Source: Papiliotrema nemorosa
Lineage: Eukaryota; Basidiomycota; Tremellomycetes; Tremellales; Rhynchogastremaceae
NCBI GenBank assembly: GCA_032158125.1
Contig: JASKOT010000020.1
Span: forward strand, 186,001-250,000
Direction: 5' to 3'
DNA length: 64,000 nucleotides
Under the pieces are notes generated by a model, which was not told the DNA's origin, made no database searches, and saw only the letters and a program-made list of their open reading frames with translations. Position numbers and translations under genes: made by a program. Below, piece by piece: positions 38,481 through 50,117 of the stretch (within the stretch, counting starts at the first letter, position 1; the number at the start of each line of letters is the position of its first letter).

Positions 38481-39102
38481 CTTGAGAAGAAGAAGAAGTG
38501 AAGGGGTGGATTCGGGTGAAGCGATGGGTCGAAGGGAGGTGAGGTAGGTGTTGAGTCTCGGCACGCGGACGAAGGAGGGGCCTCGGGGATCAGGGGCCTG
38601 CCTTGTGCGCGTTTTTCGTGCGATGCTACTGCGCCAAGGTCGCCTGGTGTCCTGTGCACGGCTGTTTGTGGTCTGACTGGCAGCTCCGACTCGCTGATGA
38701 GCCTGTAGATAGGTGGTACGAGTAATGAAAGGAATGCAGAGTGATCTGAGTCGGGATGAGGAGTACGCGGAGGAGGGGAGGGCGGTCGAGGCTTATTACC
38801 CTCTCCCTCCCTAGTGTCATTTGAACGTGGCACTTTGGGCGGCGACGACGATCAGGGCCACAAGGGGGGGGGCAGAGTTTTGATTCCGCACATTATCGCA
38901 AACTACGGGTGACTAGCCTTTACAGTGCTCAAAGTAGCCCTACATGTACAGCCATCGTGTATCAACATGTCGTGACCTTGCCAAAGTAAGAAACTATTGA
39001 TACAATTATATCTCTCAAGAGAAGAGAATCCTCTGATCGTCCGTACAACAGCCATTCGCAGCAGCATGCGATCCTTGCAGCGCCTCTGAAATCCATGTCA
39101 CC
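38481..39102. other. PP-Z upstream region with poly-G run
   Basis: About 620 bp between the RhoGEF stop and the PP-Z start (both minus strand). A nine-base G run (C run on the transcribed side) lies at 38864-38872. No coding exon is supported. Confidence 0.45.
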
Positions 39103-42100
39103 CTACAGCGGCACAGTCTAATGACATCAGCTCCTTCCCTCTCACAGCTTTGGACAGTCATGACGACCTACCTCGACGACCTCTATCAGACCGTTTGGGC
39201 TGATGGCCAACATGGATTGATCGACTCTTGTCAATCTCAACGGCTTCATCCCTTTCCATTCTATCACCTCGCACATTTTCCCATTTTGGACCAGACGAAC
39301 TTCGGCCCTTCCCCCTTCTTCGTCAAAGAGAAGCAGATGGGGAGGTCGGTATGCCGCGTAGGTGGGAATCACATTCCACCGCATAAAGGCGCCTCCTCGA
39401 CTGATCTCGCCATCTTGGTGTCAGCCACATGCAAGACGCGACAGGTTCAAACTCACAACGCGTGGTGAAGCAAGCGCCCCAGTCGTACACGAGTAGAAAC
39501 TCATTCTCACCAGTCTGGTACATGGCCATCGGTTTGGTCGGCCCCGCCAATCGAGCGACAAGCGACGATCCCGCAAGCTCAGGAGGAATGGTCGGGATAG
39601 TGTTGTACGAGATGTTTCCAGGTTCAGCGACGAGGAATGTCTTCTCCGTAACGATTGCAATGGTTTGGCGGAAAAAGCTGACTTCGGATGCAAAGCCAGG
39701 AACCGACATTTGGGCAAAGCGGCGGAACGCTGAGCATGGATCCCGGTTGTCCATCTGAGCCGCATGAAGGGGTTCCTCGAAGGTCAAAAGTGTCGCATTG
39801 GCTCGTCTAAGCATCAGCTCGATTGCACACAGAGCTGGGAAGCTGCTTGGCTGACCCGTTATACGCAGCATGGAGCACTATCGTCAGTGGACTGGACGAT
39901 ACGATCAAGTAAGGTCGACTCACCCAGAAGACGGCCTTTCGTTGTGCCCACCCTGACCAAAGCGACCTGCTGATCGCTTGGACTCAACTCTACGCCTTGT
40001 CCGCGAGTCATCCGCATCCATGTAGAAGGCTCGTGAGTCGGTATCATTGCTTTGAGATCAAACGCAATCAACGAGCCTCCAAAGACGACCAACAACCATC
40101 CGAAATCAGGTATGACCGATACGTGGGAGATACCTCCTGGACCAGAGAAACGGACCAAGTCTCGGTAAGCTATTCGTCAGCCCTTTCTCGTGGCGCCATG
40201 GCAATCCATACTGTGACGATCCCTTCTCCAGCCCATATAGACCGATCTCCCCGAAGCCACCGCGACAGTCTGCCTGTTGAGCCAAGTGAACGTGTCGACC
40301 GTCAACAGCGAAGGAAAAGTGATATCCGGGGGTATGTTGATTGTGTGTACAGCGTAGGTCCGATTGTTCTCCACATCAAACCTTCGAAGCGATTTGGCAT
40401 GATCGATCTTTTCTTTCCATTGCTCTCGAGCAACTTGAGAGGTGACGCAGAGCGTATATGTCCGGCTGTTATTCCCCGCACGAAGAGCAACAGTAAACGG
40501 ATACATCAAGCGATCACTGCCCAGCTCATGATTGCCGTCTCTCTTTGGTCTGCGGGTAGATCGACGTCGGACTTGATTGATATAGTCGTGCCGCCGTTCA
40601 GGGACACCATCAGCAGCTACGAGCTCAAGAAAGTCGATATGAATGGGCTGACATCAGGCACCGGCTAGACTTTATCACGTCTGACGTACCCTCGAAACGG
40701 CGATATGCTTCCCTTGTTCCTCGTCTCGGGTCAACAAGAAGTAGTTGTCCAACAAGAACGCATGCAGGTCTTGCCTGCACGATTAGCAATACGCCTCGCT
40801 GCCAATGATCGACTTGCCATCCGTGCCAATTGGTCTCACTTCGCATGCGCCGAAATACATATCCAGCGTGCACCAGAGTTCGCTTTGGTTCAGGAAAGTC
40901 CAGCTCAATGATCTCGCCTCGACGGAACATCAAAGTCTCGCCAAAGTCCCAAAGCTTGATCTTCGCTTCAGCCGTCTCGATCCCGGGCTGTTCGGCATCA
41001 GCAACATGCGGCAAGGACGCGAAGAGCGCAATCTACCTGACTACCCTTCAAGACGTCCTGAAGGATGGCTCGCACTGTTGGCAAGTCTGATTGGTCCGGA
41101 TGATCCTGAGGTGTGGCCGCCAGTATAGCATCGAGTAAAAGCAAAGTCCGCGGCAGCCTCGTGACAGGTCGGGAGAGAAAGACCGACTAGGAACGTTAGC
41201 TTACTGTGGATCCTCGGTGCATGCAGCCCTTACCAGATCCCTTCTTCGCGTCAGATCCGTGTCATTGCGTCTGTCCTGCAGAAACAAGGCGAATCGAGGG
41301 TTCTGTCGGCATTCTCGCCGTATTCTGGTTTCGGCGAATGGAAAGTTCTTCATGTACTATTGTCTTAATTGGATGTGCTGCGGCAAAGATGCTGACCCAC
41401 CACTTCGTAGAAGAGCACGGCTTCAATGAATGTTCGAAGTAGAATGTCAGTAGCAGAAGTAAGCTGACGATGAGCTACACTCCAGAGAAACTGCAGCACC
41501 CACCAAAGGCCAATCTGACCTCTGTCTCTCAAGCAAACGCTCCAGCATTTCCTCATGAAGTTTCAATATGTCCGGTATAGAGCTGAACACTTCTTGAATG
41601 AAGGCATGCAGCCGCACCTCGTCTGTCAATAGCGGCGGGTCATACAGTTTCAGCGGTTCTATAAAGCCCTGCTCTCAGTAAATCAGCTCAACTGGGTATT
41701 ACTCACCCGACATATCACTCGGAGATCTTTGACATATTCGGCCTCACCCTTGATCAACTCCCACCATAGCCCCTGCCTTTTCACCTCTGACCTTTCCAAA
41801 ATTTGCCTCAGACTCGGGTCGACGAGATCGTGCCACTCTGGATCGGTCGTCTCGCCTTTCCCTGGAACACGCTCAGTGGAGATGGCGGGCGAAGCGATGG
41901 GTGGTGTAGGCGTGCTGTGAGAGTTGGACGAGTGGTGTGAAGAGGTTGATGATTGGTATGCAAGGAGGAGATTGTATGACTCCCGTGCGTCGAGAAACCC
42001 AGGTCTTTGTGGTGTCTGATACATTAGTCTCAAACAGCTGGATGTGGATCTTGGGTGGAACTGACAGCAGTAGTGGGTGATGGAGGAACACGAAGGGGCT

Positions 42101-42758
42101 CTTTGATCGCTTGACGTATCGCCCGGGAAGCTGTACCTGAGGGACTTGGCGGTTCTGACGAAGATATACGCCGAGGCAGAGGCTAACACGTTCAGCGCAT
42201 CCCTCCACATGGTCAGGTGAGAAGGCGACCCACTGTTCTCCTCAAGTTTGCGGATCCCACTTCACTCGGGTCTATCCAATCTGAATAGCTATATCCGTCT
42301 GGTATATCGTCTTCATCACTACTGGACCAATCCTTTTTCGTCGATACCCATGGTCTAGGAGGTGGTGGTGGAGGAGCATTTCTCCGGCGAGAGGAAGGGG
42401 GAGGAGGCTCGATATCACGGACACGCAGCTCGCTATACGAACGAAGCACTTCTGACATATCCTCCGTAGTGTCGTACTCGGCACCATCCATGCCATTGGT
42501 GCTAGCATTACCTGAACGGGCTGAGCTGGGTCCACCGGAAATACCTTGACGATCGGGCTGAGAGGGAGGTCGACTGAAACTCCATGGTCGGAAGCTTTTC
42601 AACCGTCTCGACCGTGAAGAAGAGACTTCATTCGGTGAATTTAGGTGAGTCTCGTACGACGGTCCAGCTTGGGTCGAATGCGAAGACGAGGAGTGACCCG
42701 CCGGTGAGGTATACAGATGCTGACCGGAAAGCGAGGGCCGAAGCTGCGAAAGAGACAT
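39103..42758 (-). CDS. ROM2: Rho guanine nucleotide exchange factor (DH-PH-CNH), Rom2-like
   Basis: A Rho1 exchange factor of the Rom1/Rom2 type, acting in cell-wall integrity signalling at the plasma membrane. The N-terminus is Ser-rich with a proline run (PPPPPPRPW) near 42350. The DH domain starts at LWWELIKGEAEYVKDLRVIC, with HAFIQEVFSSIPDILKLHEE and LLERQRSDWPLVG. A PH segment follows around 41000-40500. The CNH domain occupies about the last 400 residues (GGISHVSVIPDFGWLLVVFG; NEFLLVYDWGACF; RLTRVDQSMLAISPNGLIEV). I took the ATG at 42758 (MSLSQLRPSLSG); a nearby frame that seems to start earlier uses a TTG. The stop is set at 39103-39105 after a last GT-AG intron giving VVETVPL; this end is tentative. 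Confidence 0.85.
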
Positions 42759-43080
42759 TTTCAAGTCCGTCTCGAGTTCCGCTCTCTGTCGACTGAAGTC
42801 CGAGTCTCAACTCGACTCTACCTTCACTGAAAGCAGCATCGAGGTGCAAGTGTGTCCTTGGAGATTCTATACGTATGGGATTGATGGAAAGCGGTGAGGA
42901 GCGTCATGCGATAACAACATCTCTTTCCGTCGGAACCCCAGAGCTGGAGGCGTCCGGGGTGATCGACAGACCTGGCTGTACGAGCAGAGCACTGGTCGAA
43001 GAAGAGCAAGGCCGGATTCTTGTTGCATATGCATCCTAGACAGAGAAAGAGCAACTAAGGCTACAGAATTTCGACACACT
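42759..43080. promoter_or_regulatory. Upstream region of the RhoGEF gene
   Basis: About 320 bp between the acylphosphatase stop and the RhoGEF ATG. Its sequence is unremarkable; it should include the RhoGEF promoter. Confidence 0.35.
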
Positions 43081-43596
43081 CTACTTCACTTCGAACCCCT
43101 TGATTCCGTTCAATTCTTTCATCGCTTCCTCGTCGCTAATACCCTTTTGCTGCTTGGTCAAGTTGACCTGCTCGACCTGAGCGGCAGAGGGTCCTTGTTT
43201 GAGATAAGATTGGCTAAAGGTCAGCTGATACTATATCCCCGTAGCATTAACTTGCAATTGCTGTATCTGTTCAGATGATCCAACAGCTAAACCCTCGACC
43301 GTCTCATCGCTCGGGTGGTTCTTCACCCATCCTCTTAGTCCAAGCTTCTTTGCCCTGTACATCAGCAACTTCTCAAATCAGGAATGGCTAGTTAACCCCA
43401 CTCTTTCTGTGTGCTTGAACGGAAATTGACCCCCTGTAAGTTACAATGTCAATACCGCTCAGACAAGATGACCTCGAAGGATGACATCAGTGATGCGAGA
43501 CATACCTGGACCGTTCCAGTTCTGTTCAAGTCAGTCCATCTGTCTCCGAGTAGACACGTATGATGCATACACTTTGAATTGGATCAGATCTACCAT
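43081..43596 (-). CDS. Acylphosphatase
   Basis: A small acylphosphatase (EC 3.6.1.7), hydrolysing carboxyl-phosphate bonds. Splicing gives MVDLIQFKVTGTVQGVNFRS, which contains the family signature GxVQGVxFR with the substrate-binding Arg. Next comes AKKLGLRGWVKNHPSDETVE with the catalytic Asn in GWVKN. The C-terminus (QVEQVNLTKQQKGISDEEAM, ELNGIKGFEVK) extends past the usual domain end. Exon 1 is 26 nt (43571-43596) and exon 2 only 16 nt (43506-43521), encoding TGTVQ. Stop TAG at 43081-43083. Divergent from the gene at 43948. Confidence 0.88.
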
Positions 43597-43947
43597 GCTG
43601 TGCAGTGCTCTTGATGAAGACCGCGTGTTGGATATAACGAATATACTTCTGATACGCATTCGCAAAGCGGAAGACGGTCGGGCGACGTCAGGTGGAGTTA
43701 CCGACACACGGCCTGCTCCGACAATCCCGACCACTCCGCGGGCCTATACTGGTATCTGGGAATATAGGCGCGGAGGTATCAGCCGACTCGAATTACCGGC
43801 TATTCGCATTTGGTCCGTTTCTGACAATCTCGAGCGGATCACTCGACCATCAAACATCCTTCATCGACCTCTGAGTAACATCGCAACACAAACATCTATG
43901 ATTCAGAGGCAGGGAACACCACTTAGGAACACTCAGTATACTCCAAA
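43597..43947. promoter_or_regulatory. Divergent promoter, acylphosphatase / malonyl-transferase-like gene
   Basis: 351 bp between two ATGs facing away from each other. No TATA box or clear repeats are seen. Confidence 0.35.
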
Positions 43948-45693
43948 ATGAGGCCACCATCGACCCGTCCTCTAACCGACATTCCCCTCTGTACACGCAA
44001 GACAGCCCTCCGACACGCATCATATCGCGCAACGCAACCCAAACCGCTCCCTCAATCTGCTCCTCAACCATACTGGCGCCGACGTCCTGTGTCTACAAGT
44101 AGACCGCAGAATGATCAAGTCAACTGGACACGGCATCAGCAACTCCATGAGCGCACGCGAGAAGGTGGTAAAGCACTCCTTTTTGCTGGTCTCGTGAGTC
44201 GCGTTTCAACCTGTGGGGCAGACCAGAGCTGAAAAGAAGGGATCATACCCACACACCCCATCTTCACCCACACTTTCATCTCTCAGAGTCTGGGAAGAGG
44301 CCTCGGAGGCCGTCCTCAGTCCTGATGCTACTATCGGATACTGGCCGAAAGGCATAGAAGAATTCGCAGGCAAGGTGCAAGGCGGCAAGGGACTGAGAGG
44401 ATGGATGAGGGACTGGGTAGAAGGGAGAAGCTTGGTGAGCGACGAATTTGATCTCCTTTCGCACGCTGACATGATAGGACGAATTGATGGCTCGGGCAGA
44501 CGTTACCGCCGCATTCATCTTGACATCGTCTATTGCTATCCTTGCCAGTGCCCAGGTCAGTTGTTCACTGCTTCGTACAGCACAAAACTCACCTCTAGGA
44601 ACATTCAGCCGGAAGTAGCTTACTGCCGCATGGCACGACTCACCTCGCCGGTCATGGTTTCATCGGGACCCTCTCCGCCTTGGTCGCAGCGGGCCGACTC
44701 GATCTCTCCACAGGCGTCAGACTAGCCGTACGTTTTGCGTCAAAGGCTGGGACGTAGACTGACTATGACAGATGATGTGGGCTACCATTCCCGCTTCTCC
44801 TCCATCTTCCAACAAGCGATCTCGCAAATACCTCACTACCATCATGTCAGCTCGACAATTTCACTCACTCTCTTCCCCTCCTTTCGACATTCCTCAACCC
44901 TACCCTGGGTACGGCGACGGGCCTGAATCTAGCGACAGTCCCGCTCAGAGGAAGCGAGCTATGCAAGTGATCCTGGATGAGGTGCATGCAATGCAAAGAG
45001 AATGGGCTATACACGAGGACGAGGATTATGCGGCGGCGGCTTACATCAACTCCAGTAAGGTGTTTGGGGTCACGGTGAGTCTTGCTCAGTAGACGTCGAT
45101 CCCCGACTGACCAACAGGGGACTGTGAATGGTGTTTGGCACGTGATTGAGAGGCTGCAACAGCTTGGAGTGGCCAACCCTGTCATGGATACTCCTATACC
45201 GTCCGTCCAACCAGCGGTTGCATATCTCAAGCTGACGAGATAGAGCGCCTTACCACACGGACCTAATGCATCACGCCATACCCATGTTCGAAGGGATTCT
45301 GTCGAGATGTTCCTTCCGAGATCCTCCCATTTCTAGTGGCCACGCAGCATCTCGGTTAGAGCCCATAGTTCTGGACCCTATGTCGACCTATGCTGTACGT
45401 GCAGTCTCGACTGCTGAGCGTTTACTGATGAACAGATCGAATCGTGTAGAAACGCATTGGTACCGCAACTCACGGGTCAACTGCGATGGCACAAGACTTT
45501 GACGAGGCTGTATGCCAGGCCCAAGCCCGTAGTGGCGAGCTTCCACACGGTCGGTAAAGGCGCCAGAGGATTAGGGATCATGCTCCGTGGAGAGTTGAAT
45601 AGAAGAGGTACCGATAGTCCTCCGATCCATGTGGAGGAGTTTGGCGTGAGGGAAGAGAGGGAAGAGCCGAGAGCAAGGAGGGCACATGGGTAG
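43948..45693 (+). CDS. MCT1: Malonyl-CoA:ACP transacylase-like protein lacking the catalytic serine (Mct1/FabD fold)
   Basis: The spliced protein follows the FabD/Mct1 malonyl transferase layout, the enzyme that loads malonyl groups onto mitochondrial ACP. The Arg-rich, acid-poor N-terminus looks like a mitochondrial presequence. Landmarks: GKALLFAGL (family: LLFPGQGSQ); RSLDELMARADVTAAFILTS; HLAGHGFIGTLSALVAAGRL (family: AGHSLGEYSALVAAG); APYHTDLMHHAIPMF (family: APFHSPLM); and FHTVGKGARGLGIMLRGEL. The nucleophile Ser of GHSxG is Gly here (codon GGT, 44656-44658), and the GQGSQ oxyanion loop and the usual MRG Arg are not found. The His of the PFHS motif is kept. Introns are GT-AG with consistent phases and there are no internal stops. 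It could be a pseudoenzyme, or my exon choice at motif 1 could be wrong. The lipoate ligase follows 368 bp downstream. Confidence 0.7.
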
Positions 45694-46061
45694 GCGAGGC
45701 TATACGGGAGCAGGATGACGGGAGTATCAGGCAGCATCGAGGAATCAATGGGCGAAGAGGATAGTACACGCAGAACGTCAGTTTGTATTGGTCCGGATGA
45801 GTCTCAATGTGGAGAGAGTTGTACAAGGGGCATCGTCGGACACGCATACACAGATACACAGATACACATTGTACACTATGCAATGGCATACGGATTGACT
45901 TGATCTCCGTTACGACGTGTTTGAGTACTCGTACCTTCTCGCAGAAATGATGAATCCGAAACGAAACTTGAAACGACCCAAATGGTCGGCTGTGAATCAC
46001 GCTTCGACATTTCATCACACCTATACATCCCCGCTCAACTGCTCTACTGCTCTGCCGCACC
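45694..46061. other. Intergenic between two + strand genes
   Basis: These 368 bp should hold the 3' UTR of the transferase-like gene and the promoter of the lipoate ligase. A short ACACAGAT repeat occurs near 45847-45862. No coding exon is supported. Confidence 0.4.
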
Positions 46062-47742
46062 ATGGCAGCCCTTCGTAATCTATTCTTGCCATGTTCGTCA
46101 AGACAAGCAGCAGCTGCAACAGCACCCCGAGTGGCAGAGGTGTATACTAGGCATTTCGGAACGACATGTCGTAAATACCAGATCAAGGCGGATCAACCTC
46201 AGACTGCCGCTACTGAGAATATCTCTCTTTCCGCCGTGAGCCCATCCTGTCTCCATCAATATTGAGGTATGTTGGAAAGCTTACAGTAGCCTGTGGTGTA
46301 TATCTCGCAATCTCACGATCCATGGTTCAACCTCTCTTACGAAGACTGGTCAGTCGCCCTCTTTCCCCATTCCTACCTTCCCTCCTCAGACCGGGATTCA
46401 CAGTTCTTGTACTGATACGAAGGCTATTGAGGAATACACCGCATGATCAGCCAGTATTGTTCCTATATAGAAACTTCCCTTGTGTCGTCATAGGTAGAAA
46501 TCAAGTAAGTCCACCTTGATTGTCTGACTGTTGCGTACTGCCTGCCGCCGGCCTTCACCTAGGATGGAGCTGAATGCTTAGAACCCGTGGAAAGAGAGCA
46601 CACCGCGATATCTGCGTCAAATGTCGCTGCCTCTCGTCAGGCGCCGGTCAGGCGGTGGGACAGTCTATCATGTACGTTGTATTCCTTCCCCACTCGAGCA
46701 GAAGAAGGGCAGGTTGAGGGGAATGGCATGGTAGGGGAGGATGAGGCTTATGATCAGGACATGGGAAATACAAACTTCTCCATCATCTTGCCGAGATTGT
46801 TGTTCACTCGATCTCATGGAGCTGAACTCGTCGCCAAGGCAATACGGGATCGTTTGGGCGTAAAGCAATGCACAGTGAACGATCGCAACGACGTGGTTAT
46901 ACGGACGGATCAACGGGATCTCAAGGTGAGTCACACATCTCTATCATGCTTTCATGAAAGGTCTGACGGGAAGGTATCAGGATCAGCGTACAAGATCATA
47001 CAGCATAGAGCGTATCATCATGGCACAATGTTGATCTCTTCGTCCGTCGAGGAACTAGGCAAAGCTCTCAAATCAAGCAGTGTGAGTCCATTATTGGAGT
47101 CTTTCTTCCGTGAAGCTCATGTACAGCCGGGAATAGAGACCAAAGGCATAGCATCTTTCAGATCCCCCGTGTCCACTCTGAATCTCCACCGTTCACCCGA
47201 TTCTAGCCCCATAAAACACGTCGACTTTGTCCATGCCGTCACGAGAGAGTTTGGGACGATATACGCTGCTTCGGGCAAACCGCTCGAGACGAGGGAAGTG
47301 AGCGAAAGCGCGGTGAAAGATGTAAAGGTGTGGAAAGGCGTGGAAGAGCTCAAATCTTGGGAATGGACGTATGGGCAGTCGCCAGAGTTTACCAATAACT
47401 TTGAAGGTGATATCTCCATTGGCAAGCTCGTAAGTTTACCTCTATGTGGTGCTTCTCATCGATAAAGGGCTATGGAGTGGTGACTGAGAACAGTCCGTCT
47501 CCTTGTCGTCCCGACATGCGTTGATCACTTCCCTCACGTTTCACCTCACTCCGCCTCGAACGACGCTCGCACCTGAAGCTGGAAATTTACAGCAATACCT
47601 CGATGCTCTGGCTTTGAGCCTCGTAGGGAAACATTACGAGACGCTAGACGGGGCAGAAGGTGTTCACGCGGCAGAATACGATGATCCAAAATATCGTTCT
47701 TTGACAGACGAGATTCTATCCTGGCTGAGGAGGACAATGTGA
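46062..47742 (+). CDS. AIM22: Lipoate-protein ligase A-like protein, mitochondrial
   Basis: LplA/Lip3-type lipoate (or octanoate) transferase, which attaches lipoyl groups to E2 subunits and glycine cleavage H protein in mitochondria. The N-terminus (MAALRNLFLPCSSRQAAAAT) looks like a mitochondrial presequence. Motifs: [39 protein letters not shown]; the hallmark RRRSGGGTVYHDMGNTNFSI; and the binding-site Lys in KVSGSAYKI. EFTNNFEGDISIGKL and a C-terminal domain ending ILSWLRRTM follow. Introns are GT-AG and in phase (for example GTACGT after TVYH). It sits downstream of the malonyl-transferase-like gene, whose pathway normally provides octanoyl-ACP for lipoate. Confidence 0.92.
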
Positions 47743-48133
47743 TGCATCGGGACGCCACAGCAGCGTAATGTTCTACATGCCAAGTATGAACCGAGGAAAA
47801 TGTCCGCCCCGTATCTGTCATTACGCCCATGGACCTTCGGGTGAAATGTCAACAGAGGGCATAGAGTGTTCTAGGTCTATCGAGCCCTGCCGTCGAGGCG
47901 GGCTCGGAGAATGCGTTTCCGCCAGTGGAGACCTGTAGAGGTGGTAGCGGGCGCATCAAGGAGACCAGGATGTACAGGAGCGATCAAAACATTTGTGAGA
48001 GCCGTCAAACTTGTAGCGCTTCCGTAGCATTTCATAGAAGTATCTCATCGTAATGTCATTTCAGGTCATATACTCTGCGACTCTCAGTACGCACCACAGG
48101 AGACACTCACATTGAGTGATTGTACTGAGGTTG
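47743..48133. other. Intergenic between convergent genes, with a GC-rich hairpin
   Basis: 391 bp between the stops of the lipoate ligase and TRAPPC2L genes. An inverted repeat at 47883-47906 (GAGCCC...GGGCTC, extended by GCC/GGC past a one-base bulge) could form a hairpin in RNA or DNA. No coding exon is supported. Confidence 0.5.
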
Positions 48134-48966
48134 TCATATCCTCCCACCCGAGAGCATATCGCCTATCCTCTTCATCCCATCTTGGAACTTTACACTCCTC
48201 TTCAAGGTCTCCCCGTCAATCTCGTCGGGCGCGGTGATAAACATCTTGGACGTGGGTACTGGAGTGTTCCGTATGGTACCATCTTCCTTCTTCTCATTCG
48301 GTGTCTCTGCTGGTTGATGCTCTTCGGCCGCATCGAGGCCATTGGGGATCGGTGCGTGTTTGGCGCGAAACGTCGGGGGGAGGGATAAGAAGGGATTATG
48401 AATCGCTGTGAGAAGCAGATGGTGTACTGCCCTGAAGATCTGCAATCTTAGCATGTCGGCTTAACGCTGGAGATTGGTTCCCCGGGGAGGTATTTGGGCT
48501 TTGCGAAGGAGAGGAAGCGGGACGGTCGACTCACCGCGACGATATCTGCGTCTTTGATCATGGCGTCTACCAAAGCTACCGAGAGCACCATGCGAAGTTT
48601 CGTCGTTGTTTGGAAGCCGTAACTGTAGTCAGCACCTATGATAGAACTATTCGAGTCAGGTGAAGGCTATACTCACAATGCCATATCCTCCATACAGAAT
48701 AATAGACCAAGGTACGAATCAGCCGGTTTGGTGGGTGTAGAAGTCATGACGACTAGACCAACGTCAGCTCTCTCACGCTATACTAAGACGAATCACCCAC
48801 TGCGCTCTTCTATCACGTCTATAGCGGCGTGAGAGAGATGATAGTGTCGTAGTTCATCTTCTGGTCCAGTGAATGAATGGACGTATAGTGGGGAATTTGA
48901 CGGGGAGAGGATGGTGAATGAGGTCAAGTGGAGTGGAACAACGGGGATGGGTGTTCGAGGGTCCAT
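48134..48966 (-). CDS. TCA17: TRAPP complex subunit TRAPPC2L (Tca17-like)
   Basis: A sedlin/longin-fold TRAPP subunit of the TRAPPC2L/Tca17 type, which stabilises the TRAPPII complex. Spliced order: SFTILSPSNSPLYVHSF; DELRHYHLSHAAIDVIEE (family: ELKxHYxxHTSLDVxxE); YLGLLFCMEDMALYGFQTTT (family: YLGLLYPTEDYKVYGYVTN); and LQIFRAVHHLLLTAIHNPF. The segment before the C-terminal helix (KFQDGMKRIGDMLSGG) contains an inserted Pro/Glu-rich stretch (GLDAAEEHQPAETPNEKKED), so the protein is longer than the ~140-residue family norm. Start ATG 48966 (MDPRTPIPVV), stop TGA 48134-48136. Confidence 0.85.
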
Positions 48967-49203
48967 ATCGAGGTCCTGTGAGCTGAAAAGTGGTTGATAC
49001 GATGCTGAGGATGCTGAGACGCCGGGTCCAAAGAGGTTGAATGTTCAAAGAGTGATGGCGAAATGACGATTGAACTGGGATCTCGACCACTTTGACATTC
49101 ATCTCATCATCCCTTGACATCCCCACTCGGCACATCCTGCAGATAAACAAGATCGACATATCCACACAGTAGCTGGCGAGGATAGAAAAAGAGGATCGCA
49201 ACC

Positions 49204-50001
49204 ATGACAACTCTCGACCCATCGCACAATGTGTTTCGACATCCTTCAGGTCGACACGCCCAAGCGATCCACGATCCCTCTTCAAATGCCCAGACCGACA
49301 CACTCTCCGATACTTCCACCTCTGACGTCGGAGTCTCTCCTCATGATAGTGCTACCCGAAAAGCTAGGAAGGAGGGTAGAAAGCGTGTCAGGGCCGCTAT
49401 GCCCCCTATGCCGGATATGCGTTTTGAGCAGGTACGTCCCTCCTCGACGAGCAACTCGCGTCCATGCTAACATGTAGTCTTACTTGTTATCTATTCGACC
49501 GTTCTTGACCCCTAGACCTACCTCCAAGTCATTAAGTGAAAAGGGAGAAGCAGTCGATGAAGAAGATGTCAAGACGAAGAGTTTGGTTGTTTCCGCAGAA
49601 GATGATGCGGTTTATCACTGGGGACGAGATGTGCAGGTCGATTGGAAGATGGTCGCTTATGTGACTTTCAGAGATCAGGTAAGTCTTTTTCCCACTGTAC
49701 AATAGCACTGGGCGGGTGCGATGGCAGGTCCTGTGAGCTATACAAGTTAACGCTTATGAAGTTCATATCGCCTCTTCTCCAAGGCGCTCTGTGGGGTTTC
49801 GGAACGGTCCTCCTCGCTTCTACATCCTACGCACTTCGATCTGCCCTTTACCCCGCTTCGCACGTCAACAAAGGTCGAGTGACAGGTGGTCCAGGTGGGA
49901 AAATCAGTCAGGCGGGAGGAGGAAGCGCTGTAGGCGGGACCGGGTGGTGGAGGAGTTTTGTAAAAAGCTGGACTGGAGCTGTCGAGACTGCTACAGTGTA
50001 G
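49204..50001 (+). CDS. DUF1770/Atg43-like mitochondrial membrane protein
   Basis: Three exons encode a protein that resembles the fungal DUF1770 family, which includes the fission yeast mitophagy receptor Atg43. Family-like blocks: PDMRFEQSYLLSIRPFL; DWKMVAYVTFRDQFISPLLQ, then GALWGFGTVLLASTSY, a short hydrophobic segment probably spanning the mitochondrial outer membrane. The N-terminus is hydrophilic (Ser/Asp-rich, then KARKEGRKRVRAA) and the C-terminus is Gly-rich. Introns lie near 49432-49478 (GTACGT...TAG) and 49680-49760. The family assignment rests on remembered sequence pattern, and the mitophagy role is inference. An alternative is a lineage-specific outer-membrane protein. Confidence 0.55.
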
Positions 50002-50117
50002 CTATAATGCATATGTACAATGAGGTGTCTACAATTTCGGCGATGCTCTAGTCCTTATACACCTCGAAATTGACTCGTGGGTGTCGCGAGCAACGACGAG
50101 AATGGGTGTATCTCAGT

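Noticed and set aside
47870..47945. tRNA-like GC-rich segment
   Set aside because: It lacks the T-loop GTTCRANNC box and a full cloverleaf; only a simple hairpin is supported.
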